Shown in pieces: positions 1 through 6,876 of a DNA stretch of 42,424 nucleotides. The position numbers were made by a program, and so were the translations under genes. The DNA is from Myxococcota bacterium. Its GTDB lineage: Bacteria > Myxococcota_A > Polyangia > JAAYKL01. Numbering within the stretch: position 1 is the stretch's first letter; every line of letters starts with the position of its first letter. The notes below the pieces were generated by a model. The model saw nothing but the letters and a program-made list of their open reading frames with translations. It made no database searches and was not told the origin of the DNA. The stretch spans positions 1-42,424 of the forward strand of contig JANQET010000480.1 in assembly GCA_028278265.1 (NCBI GenBank), read 5' to 3'.

Positions 1-195
1 GTGTCGCTGTCTGCGTCGGCGTCTGTATCTGAATCCGAGTCCGAGTCAGCATCTGAATCCGCATCCGTGTCTGCATCGGTGTCGGCGTCCGAATCGGCAT
101 CGGTATCGGCGTCCGCATCTGCATCAGCGTCCGCATCGGCATCGGTGTCCCCGTCCGCATCCGCATCCGCATCCGAGTCTGAATCGCCGCCCGAA
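1..195 (-). repeat. Low-complexity Asp-X coding repeat
   Basis: Degenerate hexanucleotide repeats (GAC/GAT alternating with GCx, AGC/TCx or ACx) encode (D-A/S/T/G)n in the minus-strand gene. Read on the plus strand, the same bases give a spurious Ser-Ala-Ser-Val reading frame. Such tracts are prone to slippage and length change. Confidence 0.8.
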
Positions 196-398
196 TCGCT
201 GTCGAGTTCGGCGCCGCCGCATTGACATTCACCCCACTCCAAACCAGCCATATCGCAGTACCGCTGCCCGATGGTGCCATCAGGGCAGATGCAATCCTGC
301 TCTTCCCCGGCCGGGCAAGTGATCCAGTCAGCCGTTGCACAGGCCTGGCAGACGAGCAGTGGTAGCACAATGACCCACCAAGAGCCGTGGTTCGACAT
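1..398 (-). CDS. Secreted Cys-rich, Asp-rich-linker protein (3' end outside window)
   Basis: Read from an ATG at 398 leftward, open to the window edge. An AAGGAGG ribosome site lies about 5 nt before the ATG. The product starts [20 protein letters not shown], an export signal with a [10 protein letters not shown] hydrophobic core; it has no clean lipobox. A Cys-rich segment follows (about residues 25-55) with the pattern CPDGTxGxRxC...WGxCxC, a short module often seen in secreted proteins of Myxococcota and Bradymonadales. From about residue 65 the protein is a run of Asp-X dipeptides (X = A, S, T or G) that continues out of the window. It is probably surface or periplasmic, with the Asp run acting as an acidic, perhaps calcium-binding, spacer before a domain that cannot be seen. 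The gene lies just downstream of another Asp-rich protein on the same strand. Function unknown. Confidence 0.7.
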   Translation of the reverse strand, partial: MSNHGSWWVIVLPLLVCQACATADWITCPAGEEQDCICPDGTIGQRYCDMAGLEWGECQCGGAELDSDSGGDSDSDADADADGDTDADADADADADADTDADSDADTDADTDADSDADSDSDSDTDADADSD

Positions 399-523
399 CT
401 CGATCCTCCTTCGCTTTTTTTATTAGTGTTGTTTTGTTAGTTGCTTGCCGAATTCATTTAATGAATTAATTCAGCAAAAGCCAATCATTACATAAATATG
501 AAAATTTAAACGCGAAGATTTGG

Positions 524-1930
524 TTAGGTCGAGTATGTTTGGTGAATGACGTCCGGTAAGTCAGCCAGCAGGAGCTGGGCCTGTTGGTGGGTGATCAGCT
601 CATAGATAAACTGGCCGGATCCTTCGGCAGCGTTGGGAAAGGCGCTCAACCCCCCTTGCGCATTGATGCCGGGATTGAAGCGAGGCAGGGCCCACAAGTC
701 CTGGGCCGCGGTGTTGGGGGATGTCACGTAGAGGTCGGTGACCGCATACAGCTCTTTTGTTCCTCCGTTGGCTTGAAAATAGAGTGCCACACCATATCCC
801 GGATCTTGAGAGAGCCGCGGATCGTACCCCTCGTTGGTGTTGAACCCGACAAAGAGAAAATCCTCGTCCGCACCGGGCATCGGGGTGTACTTCGAACCGA
901 AGGTGAAGGCGAATCCGGGGGTGCCGTAGTCCGGGGTGGTGTACGACTCGTGCCAACCCGGCACATCCATTGGATCCAAGCCGGCAACGGAGACATACAA
1001 TTCCGGTACCCGGGGGTTGCCCGAACCGTCCGGATACCACCCTTTGGGCGGGATGGGGAGATCCACGGTTTGCCCCGGGTTGACCACCGTGATCACTTGA
1101 CCGGGTTGTTCGTTGCCCGGATAGCTCCCGCTGGAGAGCAGGATGCTGTACTCGGTGGCGTTGTGGACGATCGCGCCCTTCTCACCGGGAAGAAGTAGGG
1201 GTTCGACCGTTTTGACCCTCACTCCGTCGATAAAGTAGATACCCGAATCGGCATGCATGTCGTTGTGGGGCGGTTGGGGCTGGTAGGGGCCGATAAAGGG
1301 CCAATAGTTGCCTTCGGTGTAGACGGGGATATGCCCGGTGAAATCCGGGGGAATGCCATATCCGGCGTTGAGCCCGGTGCCGTCATCGTCCCGGTAGGGA
1401 TTGGACAGCAGCCCGGTCAGCGCGCTCGGATCGACATACCCGCGCTCCTGGCGAAACGGCTCGAGGACATCGCCGATATAGATCCAGCCCGGTACCCGTT
1501 GAATCGGACCGGAGCGAATCATCCCCTGTCCGGCGTCCGGATCGTAGTAGTAATCACCGGTGTACGGCGGGGTCTCCTCGACAGCCGAGTCGGTATCTGA
1601 ATCGGCATCAGAGTCGGTATCCGAATCGGCATCAGAGTCGGTATCCGAGTCCGTATCCGCATCTGCATCCGAGTCAGCATCCGCATCGGTATCCGCATCT
1701 GCATCCGCGTCGGTATCTGCATCAGCGTCAGAGTCAGCATCCGCATCACCGTCCGTATCGGTGTCCGCATCGGTATCCCCGTCCCCGTCTGCATCACCGC
1801 TGGCATCAGGATAGGTTGTGTCATTGTCGGTGTTCTGTTCGTCTCGGGTGCATCCGCCAAGAATCGCAGCACCGAGTGCGATTGAAGCGACCAGAACGAG
1901 ATGGATGAATGTGTGATGTGAGTGTCTCAT
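524..1930 (-). CDS. Putative lipoprotein with Asp-rich spacer and unrecognised C-terminal domain
   Basis: 468 aa. The N-terminus has basic/His residues, then a hydrophobic stretch ending in LGGC at about residues 24-27, a good lipobox, so the mature protein should be anchored at C27. Residues about 36-117 are almost pure Asp-X repeats. The remaining ~350 residues form one long domain rich in Gly, Pro, Tyr and Trp, ending in a region with [11 protein letters not shown] and [11 protein letters not shown] recognise no family in it; its composition suggests an extracellular beta-rich fold. The acidic spacer would hold the C-terminal domain away from the membrane. A TATAAT hexamer sits only 9 nt before the ATG and there is no ribosome-binding site. 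A second Asp-rich gene follows after 125 nt on the same strand. Function unknown. Confidence 0.75.
   Translation of the reverse strand: MRHSHHTFIHLVLVASIALGAAILGGCTRDEQNTDNDTTYPDASGDADGDGDTDADTDTDGDADADSDADADTDADADADTDADADSDADADTDSDTDSDADSDTDSDADSDTDSAVEETPPYTGDYYYDPDAGQGMIRSGPIQRVPGWIYIGDVLEPFRQERGYVDPSALTGLLSNPYRDDDGTGLNAGYGIPPDFTGHIPVYTEGNYWPFIGPYQPQPPHNDMHADSGIYFIDGVRVKTVEPLLLPGEKGAIVHNATEYSILLSSGSYPGNEQPGQVITVVNPGQTVDLPIPPKGWYPDGSGNPRVPELYVSVAGLDPMDVPGWHESYTTPDYGTPGFAFTFGSKYTPMPGADEDFLFVGFNTNEGYDPRLSQDPGYGVALYFQANGGTKELYAVTDLYVTSPNTAAQDLWALPRFNPGINAQGGLSAFPNAAEGSGQFIYELITHQQAQLLLADLPDVIHQTYST
1580..1815 (-). repeat. Asp-X coding repeat with a perfect 24-bp tandem duplication
   Basis: This tract encodes the acidic spacer of the lipoprotein at 524-1930. 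Positions 1599-1622 and 1623-1646 are identical 24-bp units, each coding for eight residues of the D-S/T/A pattern, so at least part of the tract grew by recent unit duplication. Confidence 0.8.
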
Positions 1931-1939
1931 TTCAGTTTG

Positions 1940-1945
1940 ATTATA
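1940..1945 (-). promoter_or_regulatory. -10 hexamer TATAAT for the lipoprotein gene, near-leaderless
   Basis: On the minus strand a perfect TATAAT ends 9 nt before the ATG at 1930. Transcription would then begin about 2-4 nt from the start codon. No good -35 is visible (AAAACA at 17 bp spacing). The surrounding 1931-2198 region is AT-rich compared with the coding DNA. Confidence 0.5.
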
Positions 1946-2198
1946 CTGGTAAACGTCTAATTTGTTTTAAGAGCAAACTAAAAAGTTCGATTATAGGATC
2001 GCTTTTCCCGCAACCGATGGATTTTTTGGGATTTTCGCCTGTATGCGATGGTAAAAGTGTGGAATTTCCGCTGCCGGTCATTCGTCAAGATTAACGGCAG
2101 AAAGCTGCCAATGCGGTTGTCAGGGGCCGAAAAATAGACAAAATAGACTAAATAGTTCGCATCCCTGTCTGTTGTGCAAAAAAAAAAGGAGAAACAAA

Positions 2199-2732
2199 AT
2201 GAATAGTTTCGTGAAGAAAGTGTTTTTCATTTCATTGCTTTTTGGTTTGGTTCAACTGACCGTCGGGTGCGATCCGGAAGTCGGCGAGGCACTAGATGAT
2301 GCCTATGCCGCAGCGCCTGGTTTCTGCAAGGACTACTGTTCGGAGTATATCGATTGTCGTTGGGATGGATCCACCTATGATGGCGACGCGGAAGACGATG
2401 CCAAAGATGATTCTCGTCGAAGCTGTGTGCTGCAGTGCGCTTATGGGGTCGCCAACGGGGCTTATGTGGTCGAATATGATCTCACCAGCCAAGAGATAGA
2501 TATTAAGGATCACATCAGTGGTGGTACGTATAAAAAATACTTGGAATGCTACTACGAACTCGACGGCTGGGACTGCAACGACGGAAACTGGGGGGTAGAG
2601 TACGACGACGAGGACACCTGCGAGGCCCTCGAAGCCTGCGCTGAAATTCTCGATATCGACTTCAAATGGGAGTGGAATGATCAGTTGAATATCTGCGTCA
2701 GCGAAGGGGATGAGTCCGTATCAGTGTTCTAA
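2199..2732 (+). CDS. Small Cys-rich, acidic lipoprotein
   Basis: 177 aa from the ATG at 2199, chosen because AAAGGAG lies 8 nt upstream; the frame opens earlier but only through a poly-A stretch. The signal peptide MNSFVKKVFFISLLFGLVQL runs into TVGC at about residues 21-24, a lipobox-like end, so a lipoprotein is likely. The mature part is rich in Asp, Glu, Tyr and Trp and has about ten cysteines, including CKDYC and CVLQC pairs, suggesting several disulfides. No family recognised. The gene stands alone, with a 20-bp perfect palindrome 18 nt downstream. It is probably an envelope protein of unknown role. Confidence 0.7.
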   Translation: MNSFVKKVFFISLLFGLVQLTVGCDPEVGEALDDAYAAAPGFCKDYCSEYIDCRWDGSTYDGDAEDDAKDDSRRSCVLQCAYGVANGAYVVEYDLTSQEIDIKDHISGGTYKKYLECYYELDGWDCNDGNWGVEYDDEDTCEALEACAEILDIDFKWEWNDQLNICVSEGDESVSVF

Positions 2733-2749
2733 ACCGGTTTTCACCGATA

Positions 2750-2769
2750 CGAGCGCCGGCCGGCGCTCG
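2750..2769. repeat. Perfect 20-bp GC-rich palindrome
   Basis: CGAGCGCCGGCCGGCGCTCG is its own reverse complement. It lies just after the small lipoprotein gene and could form a hairpin in RNA, but no U-tract follows, so it is not a standard intrinsic terminator. It may be a protein-binding site or a rho-assisted end. Confidence 0.5.
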
Positions 2770-2854
2770 GCCACTTTCAATCCACGACCAACGGTTGCTC
2801 CGTTGCCCGATCTCGGGTAGTGCGCAGATGAGCGAAAGAACAAAGGAGTTAGGG

Positions 2855-3325
2855 ATGTCGAAAAAAGCCATACAGGATCACTACCCCGATGACGTGGCCC
2901 GGTGCTACGGATGTGGCAAGCTCAATTCGGAGGGCTATCAACTGAAAACCTATTGGGTCGATGACGAATCGGTCAGTACCTTCACCCCTGCGCCGTATCA
3001 CACCGCGGTCGAAGGGTTCGTCTATGGTGGGCTCATCGCCTCGTTGATCGATTGTCATTCGACCGGAACCGCCGCTGCGGCAGCTTATCGGCAGGCAGGT
3101 CGGGAGATCGGCAGCGAACCCGGTTTTCGTTTTGTCACCGGGTCGCTTCATGTGGACTACTTGAAGCCCACCCCCCTTGGGGTTCCCTTGGAGATTCGCG
3201 GGACGATTGAAGAGATTAAGGGACGAAAGGTGATTGTGCGCAGCACCTTGAAAGCCGACGGCCAGATTTGCGCCAAGGGCAGAGTCGTGGCGGTGGAGAT
3301 GCCCGAACATTTTCAGGCGAAGTGA
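2855..3325 (+). CDS. PaaI/THEM4-like hotdog-fold thioesterase
   Basis: 156 aa from the ATG at 2855, which has AAAGGAG about 8 nt upstream; the frame also opens at 2795 and 2828, but without a ribosome site. It begins with the CYGCGKLN segment at about residues 17-24, typical of a branch of PaaI-like thioesterases. It continues with the hotdog helix region (VYGGLIASLIDCHSTGTA, about 56-73) and the beta-strand segment LHVDYLKPTPLG, which matches the usual hotdog core. Such enzymes hydrolyse acyl-CoA or acyl-carrier thioesters in the cytoplasm; the substrate cannot be told from sequence. It is a single gene with its own ribosome site, and no linked pathway genes are seen. Confidence 0.85.
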   Translation: MSKKAIQDHYPDDVARCYGCGKLNSEGYQLKTYWVDDESVSTFTPAPYHTAVEGFVYGGLIASLIDCHSTGTAAAAAYRQAGREIGSEPGFRFVTGSLHVDYLKPTPLGVPLEIRGTIEEIKGRKVIVRSTLKADGQICAKGRVVAVEMPEHFQAK

Positions 3326-3411
3326 TTGGTCTGATAAAAAGTTCACCGATGACCTGTTGCGCGGGATCGATCTGGAGGGTACATCTACGTATAGAAATTT
3401 TCGAAAAAAGG

Positions 3412-3523
3412 ATCTCGTCTTAGTTTCGTTGACACCGGGTAGTCGCGTTGCTACCCTAGGGGGCCAAAATTCGATGTACGCGCAAGGTGGATGGCTTTAC
3501 CGTTTTTTTTAACGAGACGAGAT
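3412..3523 (+). promoter_or_regulatory. Bactofilin promoter with nested inverted repeats
   Basis: TTGACA at 3429-3434, a 17-bp spacer and TACCCT at 3452-3457 form a good housekeeping-type promoter ahead of the first bactofilin, with a leader of about 140 nt. A GGGTAG/CTACCC inverted repeat (3437-3442 and 3451-3456) fills the spacer and overlaps the -10, an operator-like position. An outer pair, ATCTCGTCT at 3412-3420 and AGACGAGAT at 3515-3523, flanks the promoter. Confidence 0.5.
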
Positions 3524-3601
3524 AGATGAAATTGGGCCGGTTTTGTACGTAGGACATAGCCAAGACGAGCCTTCTTGGTTTAGAAACATCGTGAGGAGAC
3601 A

Positions 3602-3916
3602 ATGGCAAACACTGTAATAGGAAGTTCGATCGTGATTGACGGAGAGATCTCCGGAGACGAGGATCTGGTGATTCAGGGAACGGTTAAAGGTCGCGTCGTG
3701 CTCAAAGAAAATCTGTACGTTGAGCAGTCCGGTGTCGTCGAGGCGGACATCGAGACGCGAAACGTGGAGGTTTCGGGCCAGGTGACAGGCAATATTCTCT
3801 CTTCAGAAAAAGTGGAGATCACCGCAGGCGGCCGCGCTGTCGGCGACATCAAGGCGCCACGCATCCTCATTGCCGATGGGGCGATCTTCAAGGGCAACGT
3901 GGATATGGACGTCTAA
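3602..3916 (+). CDS. Bactofilin (polymer-forming cytoskeletal protein), minimal form
   Basis: 104 aa, starting at an ATG with GAGGAG about 4 nt upstream. Almost the whole protein is the bactofilin domain: repeated beta-helix rungs such as VIDGEISGDEDLVIQGTVKG, then VEADIETRNVEVSGQVTGNI and GDIKAPRILIADGAIFKGNVDM. These hydrophobic/Gly-spaced repeats are the family signature. Bactofilins polymerise without nucleotide into filaments that position cell-wall enzymes, pili or chromosome-segregation proteins in bacteria such as Caulobacter and Myxococcus. It has no membrane segment and only very short tails, so it is likely a core filament subunit. It is the first gene of a three-gene set with a second bactofilin 36 nt downstream. 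Confidence 0.93.
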   Translation: MANTVIGSSIVIDGEISGDEDLVIQGTVKGRVVLKENLYVEQSGVVEADIETRNVEVSGQVTGNILSSEKVEITAGGRAVGDIKAPRILIADGAIFKGNVDMDV

Positions 3917-3952
3917 ACCTGTCAATGTGACAACGAACGGAGCGAAGAAAAG

Positions 3953-4546
3953 ATGAGCGAACCCATTACTATAATCGGCGTCAATACTGTCGTCAGCGGA
4001 AACTTGGAAGGGGACGAGGATCTCACCATCGAAGGTCGCGTGGAGGGGAGCATCAGTCTGTCCAAGACCGTGACCATCGAGACCAACGGTGTGGTGCACG
4101 CCAACATCAATGTGCGCAATGCGGTGATCAGCGGCGTGCTCGTGGGCAATGTCCAGGCCGAAGAATCCGTGCACATCACTGAAGAGGGACGCGTCGTCGG
4201 TGATATCGCTGCCCCGCGCGTGATCCTGGTCGACGGTGCCTCATTCCGCGGTAGCATCGATATGGGAGATTTCGACGTCGAGCGCGGCGAAGCGGCGAGT
4301 GCCGGTCGCGAGGCCCTGATGGAAGCCCCGGCTCGTGCACCGGCGAGCTATCGCCAAGAAGCGGCTGAAGAAGAGGAACCCCGTGCACCGGCGCGCGTTC
4401 GTCGGGGACCGGGACGTCCGGCCGGGTCGAAAAACGCACCAGCTGCCAAACCCGCAGCCAAGAAAACCACCAAGCGCAAATCACCGCCAGCTCCCAAGGT
4501 ACGCTCCGTTGGCAAGTCCAAGGCGGCCAAAAAGAAACGCGGTTGA
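3953..4546 (+). CDS. Bactofilin with AT-hook-like motif and basic H1-like tail
   Basis: 197 aa. Residues 1-105 are a bactofilin beta-helix (NTVVSGNLEGDEDLTIEGRV, VISGVLVGNVQAEESV, GDIAAPRVILVDGASFRGSI). Residues about 106-140 form an Ala/Glu-rich linker. The last ~55 residues are strongly basic: RRGPGRPAGSKN contains the GRP core of an AT-hook, followed by Ala-Lys-Pro-rich sequence like histone H1 tails, ending KAAKKKRG. The filament-forming domain is known family knowledge; DNA binding by the tail is inference. The gene is 36 nt after the first bactofilin, so the two probably co-assemble. Its stop codon is 25 nt before the following lipoprotein start. Confidence 0.92.
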   Translation: MSEPITIIGVNTVVSGNLEGDEDLTIEGRVEGSISLSKTVTIETNGVVHANINVRNAVISGVLVGNVQAEESVHITEEGRVVGDIAAPRVILVDGASFRGSIDMGDFDVERGEAASAGREALMEAPARAPASYRQEAAEEEEPRAPARVRRGPGRPAGSKNAPAAKPAAKKTTKRKSPPAPKVRSVGKSKAAKKKRG

Positions 4547-4571
4547 TGCCCTCTTGATCGCTGTTGCATTG

Positions 4572-5225
4572 ATGCGCGTCTCTGGTGTTTGCCTCGCCCT
4601 GCTGTGGGCGGCGACAGTCGCTTGCAGCGCACCCCGGGTCAACTTGGGCACCGAGCCCCATTCATTTCATCCTGCGGACTATCAACGGGTATTCGAAACC
4701 TGGAGTCGGGAGCTGAGAATTCTGCCCGTTGACGGCATCGAAAATGTGCTCACCGCGCGGGCGACTTACCTCAGTCATGAATTCCGCTGGGCCTACGTCG
4801 TTCGTGTGGCCCACGATCTCAGCATGTCACCGGTGGAGCGCCAGACGTTGCAGGATCGAGAGTTTCTCGCCTTACAGGAGACCCACGAGTTTTTCATCAC
4901 GGCGATGAGCGGCGTCAAGGACAGTGACGACCTGAGCACCGAAGAGGGGCCGTGGCGCATTCGGCTCGAAGATGATCGGGGCCGTCGAATCTCACCTCTG
5001 GAAATCGAAGAGGTTGAAAAACCGTCTGCCGCCGATGTGAAGTACTTCGCCTATGACGAAGTCCAACGCACGGCCTATCGGGTGCGCTTTCCGATTCTGG
5101 CCAATGACGGGATGCCGTTGCTCTCCGAGCAGACCCGATTTTTTACGCTGCTGTTCTTTTCGCCGTACGGCCAGGGTTCGTTGCGGTGGGAGGTGGTCGG
5201 CGCTGCTGCACCCTCCCGGTCCTGA
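4572..5225 (+). CDS. Putative lipoprotein downstream of bactofilins
   Basis: 217 aa from the ATG at 4572. The reading frame is open well upstream inside the bactofilin gene, but this start gives a proper signal, MRVSGVCLALLWAATVAC, with a TVAC lipobox and mature Cys at residue 18. A TTG at 4554 would add six residues. The mature part (about 200 aa) has no repeats or membrane segments and ends in an alternating hydrophobic segment (RFFTLLFFSPYGQGSLRWEV) that looks like beta structure. I recognise no named family. It is probably cotranscribed with the two bactofilins, so an envelope partner of that filament system is possible, but this is only context. It is convergent with the DUF763 gene 22 nt away. 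Confidence 0.72.
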   Translation: MRVSGVCLALLWAATVACSAPRVNLGTEPHSFHPADYQRVFETWSRELRILPVDGIENVLTARATYLSHEFRWAYVVRVAHDLSMSPVERQTLQDREFLALQETHEFFITAMSGVKDSDDLSTEEGPWRIRLEDDRGRRISPLEIEEVEKPSAADVKYFAYDEVQRTAYRVRFPILANDGMPLLSEQTRFFTLLFFSPYGQGSLRWEVVGAAAPSRS

Positions 5226-5247
5226 CCATCGGGGAAAATGGATCAAG

Positions 5248-6513
5248 TCAACCAAACAGCTTCAACTGTTTTGGTTTTGTCGATGGTGCCGGGCCGCGGA
5301 CCTTCTTTTCGACGGCCGGACTGACCGGTCCCATCACTGTCATTCCACCCCGCTCTTTGCTGTGACGCCATTCAGATTCAATGATCGCCTCCAGGTCGGG
5401 ATCGTCCGTTTTTGAGGCGGTCTCCAGCGCGCGGGCCCGTTCGTCGAGCCGGGCGAAGGCACGGATCTTTTCGGACTGACCGATGCGTGCGTCCTGCAGG
5501 CTTCGGCGAAGGGTGGCAATGGTCTGGTCGTAAATTCGCAAGGGTACCGGATGAGGATGACCGTCCTTGCCCCCGTGGGCAAAAGAGAACCGGGCCGGAT
5601 CGTCGAACCGGGAGGGGGCGCCACAGGTCACCTCGGCGACCAGCGCCAGCGCCTGCATCGTGCGCGGGCCCAACCCTCGGGTGAGCAGCAGGTCCTGGAA
5701 ATCGGCGGTCCCCGATTCACGGGCCAGGGCGAGCACCCCGTGGAGACGGCGCACAAAGACATCGCTCACCCGTACATCGTGGTGGGCGGGCATGGCCAAG
5801 TGACGTCCCCCGGAGATGGCGAGGAATTCATCGACTACGGCCCCCGGTCCGCTGTCGAGTAGATCGACACTGGCCCGGCGGGCGTCGGTGGCGCGGTGGT
5901 CGGTCAAATTGATGATCTCACCACAAGGTTCACCGATCACCGCATTGTGGGGCTCGTTGACAAATGAGGTCACCGAAGGGGCGTGCCAGTGGTATCGCCG
6001 CGCTTGGCGATCTTCGCCGTTCATGCCCTGTTGCACCACCACCCAATCCCCGTCGTCGGTCACCACAAAACCGTGGAGATAGAGCGCGTATCCGTCGAGA
6101 ACCGCGGTGTTGTCCACCTTGGCGGTCAGCCGGGAGATCCGCACCAATCGATCCCCGTCAATCCCCTTTCGGTCAGCCAGATCGACCAGCTCCTGCGGGG
6201 TGCGGCGGGACTGTTTTCCTCGACCGCCGCACACGTGAATTCCCAATTCACCTGCTCGCGGCTTGAGGCCCCGCTTTAGCGCGCTCAATACTGAGGTGGT
6301 GATCCCCGACGAGTGCCAATCCATCCCCAGTACGGCGCCGAACGCTTGAAACCAAAAGGGGTCGGAGAGCCGCGTCAAAAATCCGGAGCGCCCCTCGTTG
6401 AGCACCACCGCCTCGGTAATGGCCGCGCCCAACGTGGCCATCCGGTTGGCCAGCCAACGGGGGACCCGTCCGTGGTGTAAGGGGAGCGAGGCGGTGCCGG
6501 ATCGCTGGGCCAT
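5248..6513 (-). CDS. DUF763 domain protein with helix-hairpin-helix-like segment
   Basis: 421 aa. It opens with RSGTASLPLHHGRVPRWLANRM, the hallmark start of the DUF763 family, which is common in archaea and scattered in bacteria. Other conserved parts are HSSGITTSVLSALKRGL, GIHVCGGRGKQSRRTP, the YLHGFVVTDDGDWVVVQQGM block and YHWHAPSVTSFVNEPH. At residues 271-295, DLLLTRGLGPRTMQALALVAE reads like a helix-hairpin-helix DNA-binding element, followed by PARFSFAHGGKDGHPHPVP. The function of DUF763 is not established as far as I know; a nucleic-acid role is inferred from the HhH-like part. The C-terminal ~60 residues are charged and probably flexible. It is last in a run lolA-rng-pilZ-DUF763, 42 nt after pilZ. 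Confidence 0.88.
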   Translation of the reverse strand: MAQRSGTASLPLHHGRVPRWLANRMATLGAAITEAVVLNEGRSGFLTRLSDPFWFQAFGAVLGMDWHSSGITTSVLSALKRGLKPRAGELGIHVCGGRGKQSRRTPQELVDLADRKGIDGDRLVRISRLTAKVDNTAVLDGYALYLHGFVVTDDGDWVVVQQGMNGEDRQARRYHWHAPSVTSFVNEPHNAVIGEPCGEIINLTDHRATDARRASVDLLDSGPGAVVDEFLAISGGRHLAMPAHHDVRVSDVFVRRLHGVLALARESGTADFQDLLLTRGLGPRTMQALALVAEVTCGAPSRFDDPARFSFAHGGKDGHPHPVPLRIYDQTIATLRRSLQDARIGQSEKIRAFARLDERARALETASKTDDPDLEAIIESEWRHSKERGGMTVMGPVSPAVEKKVRGPAPSTKPKQLKLFG

Positions 6514-6555
6514 CAGTATCGATCCTCGGGAATCATCGACGGCGGTCTTTGGGCA

Positions 6556-6876
6556 TCATTTGGGGAGGTTGCGGGTGAGCAGGCGCTCGATGAGCTCCTG
6601 GCTGTAGCTCGTCAGGTCGGTGAAGACGACCCCCATTCCGCTGGGATCCTCTTCGACGCGAACCACCTGTCCGGTCCCTTCGATGGTCTCGATATCCTCC
6701 ATGATCACGGTGAACTTGAGGTGCACCTCGGTGCCCACGGTCAACGGGTGTTTGGAGCGAATAAAGACGCCGCTGCGGGAGATGTTGGTCACGTATTCGT
6801 GGATAAAAGCGTCGAAGCTCTCGAACTCTTTGTTGATGATGATTCGCTCTTCTGTGCGCCGGGAATTTTCCATCAT
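6556..6876 (-). CDS. PilZ domain protein
   Basis: 106 aa, a single PilZ domain. The RxxxR-type basic motif is in RRTEER near the N-terminus and the (D/N)xSxxG motif is NISRSGVFI at about residues 31-39; then TVGTEVHLKF and GTGQVVRV...GMGVVFTDL complete the beta-barrel. The pattern fits the myxobacterial-type PilZ subgroup. Many PilZ domains bind cyclic di-GMP, but some of this subgroup lack the full basic motif, so ligand binding is not assured. The ATG overlaps the rng stop codon (ATGA), with AAGGAGG inside the end of rng, so translation is coupled to RNase G. It could be a signalling protein for motility or surface behaviour. Confidence 0.88.
   Translation of the reverse strand: MMENSRRTEERIIINKEFESFDAFIHEYVTNISRSGVFIRSKHPLTVGTEVHLKFTVIMEDIETIEGTGQVVRVEEDPSGMGVVFTDLTSYSQELIERLLTRNLPK

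Noticed and set aside
1-225. Plus-strand Ser-Ala-Ser-Val-Ser reading frame
   Set aside because: It is the antisense of the Asp-X tract of the minus-strand secreted protein, which has a signal peptide and ribosome site; the same holds for 1560-1814.
2750-2769. GC-rich palindrome as an intrinsic terminator
   Set aside because: No loop and no following T-tract; kept only as a palindrome.
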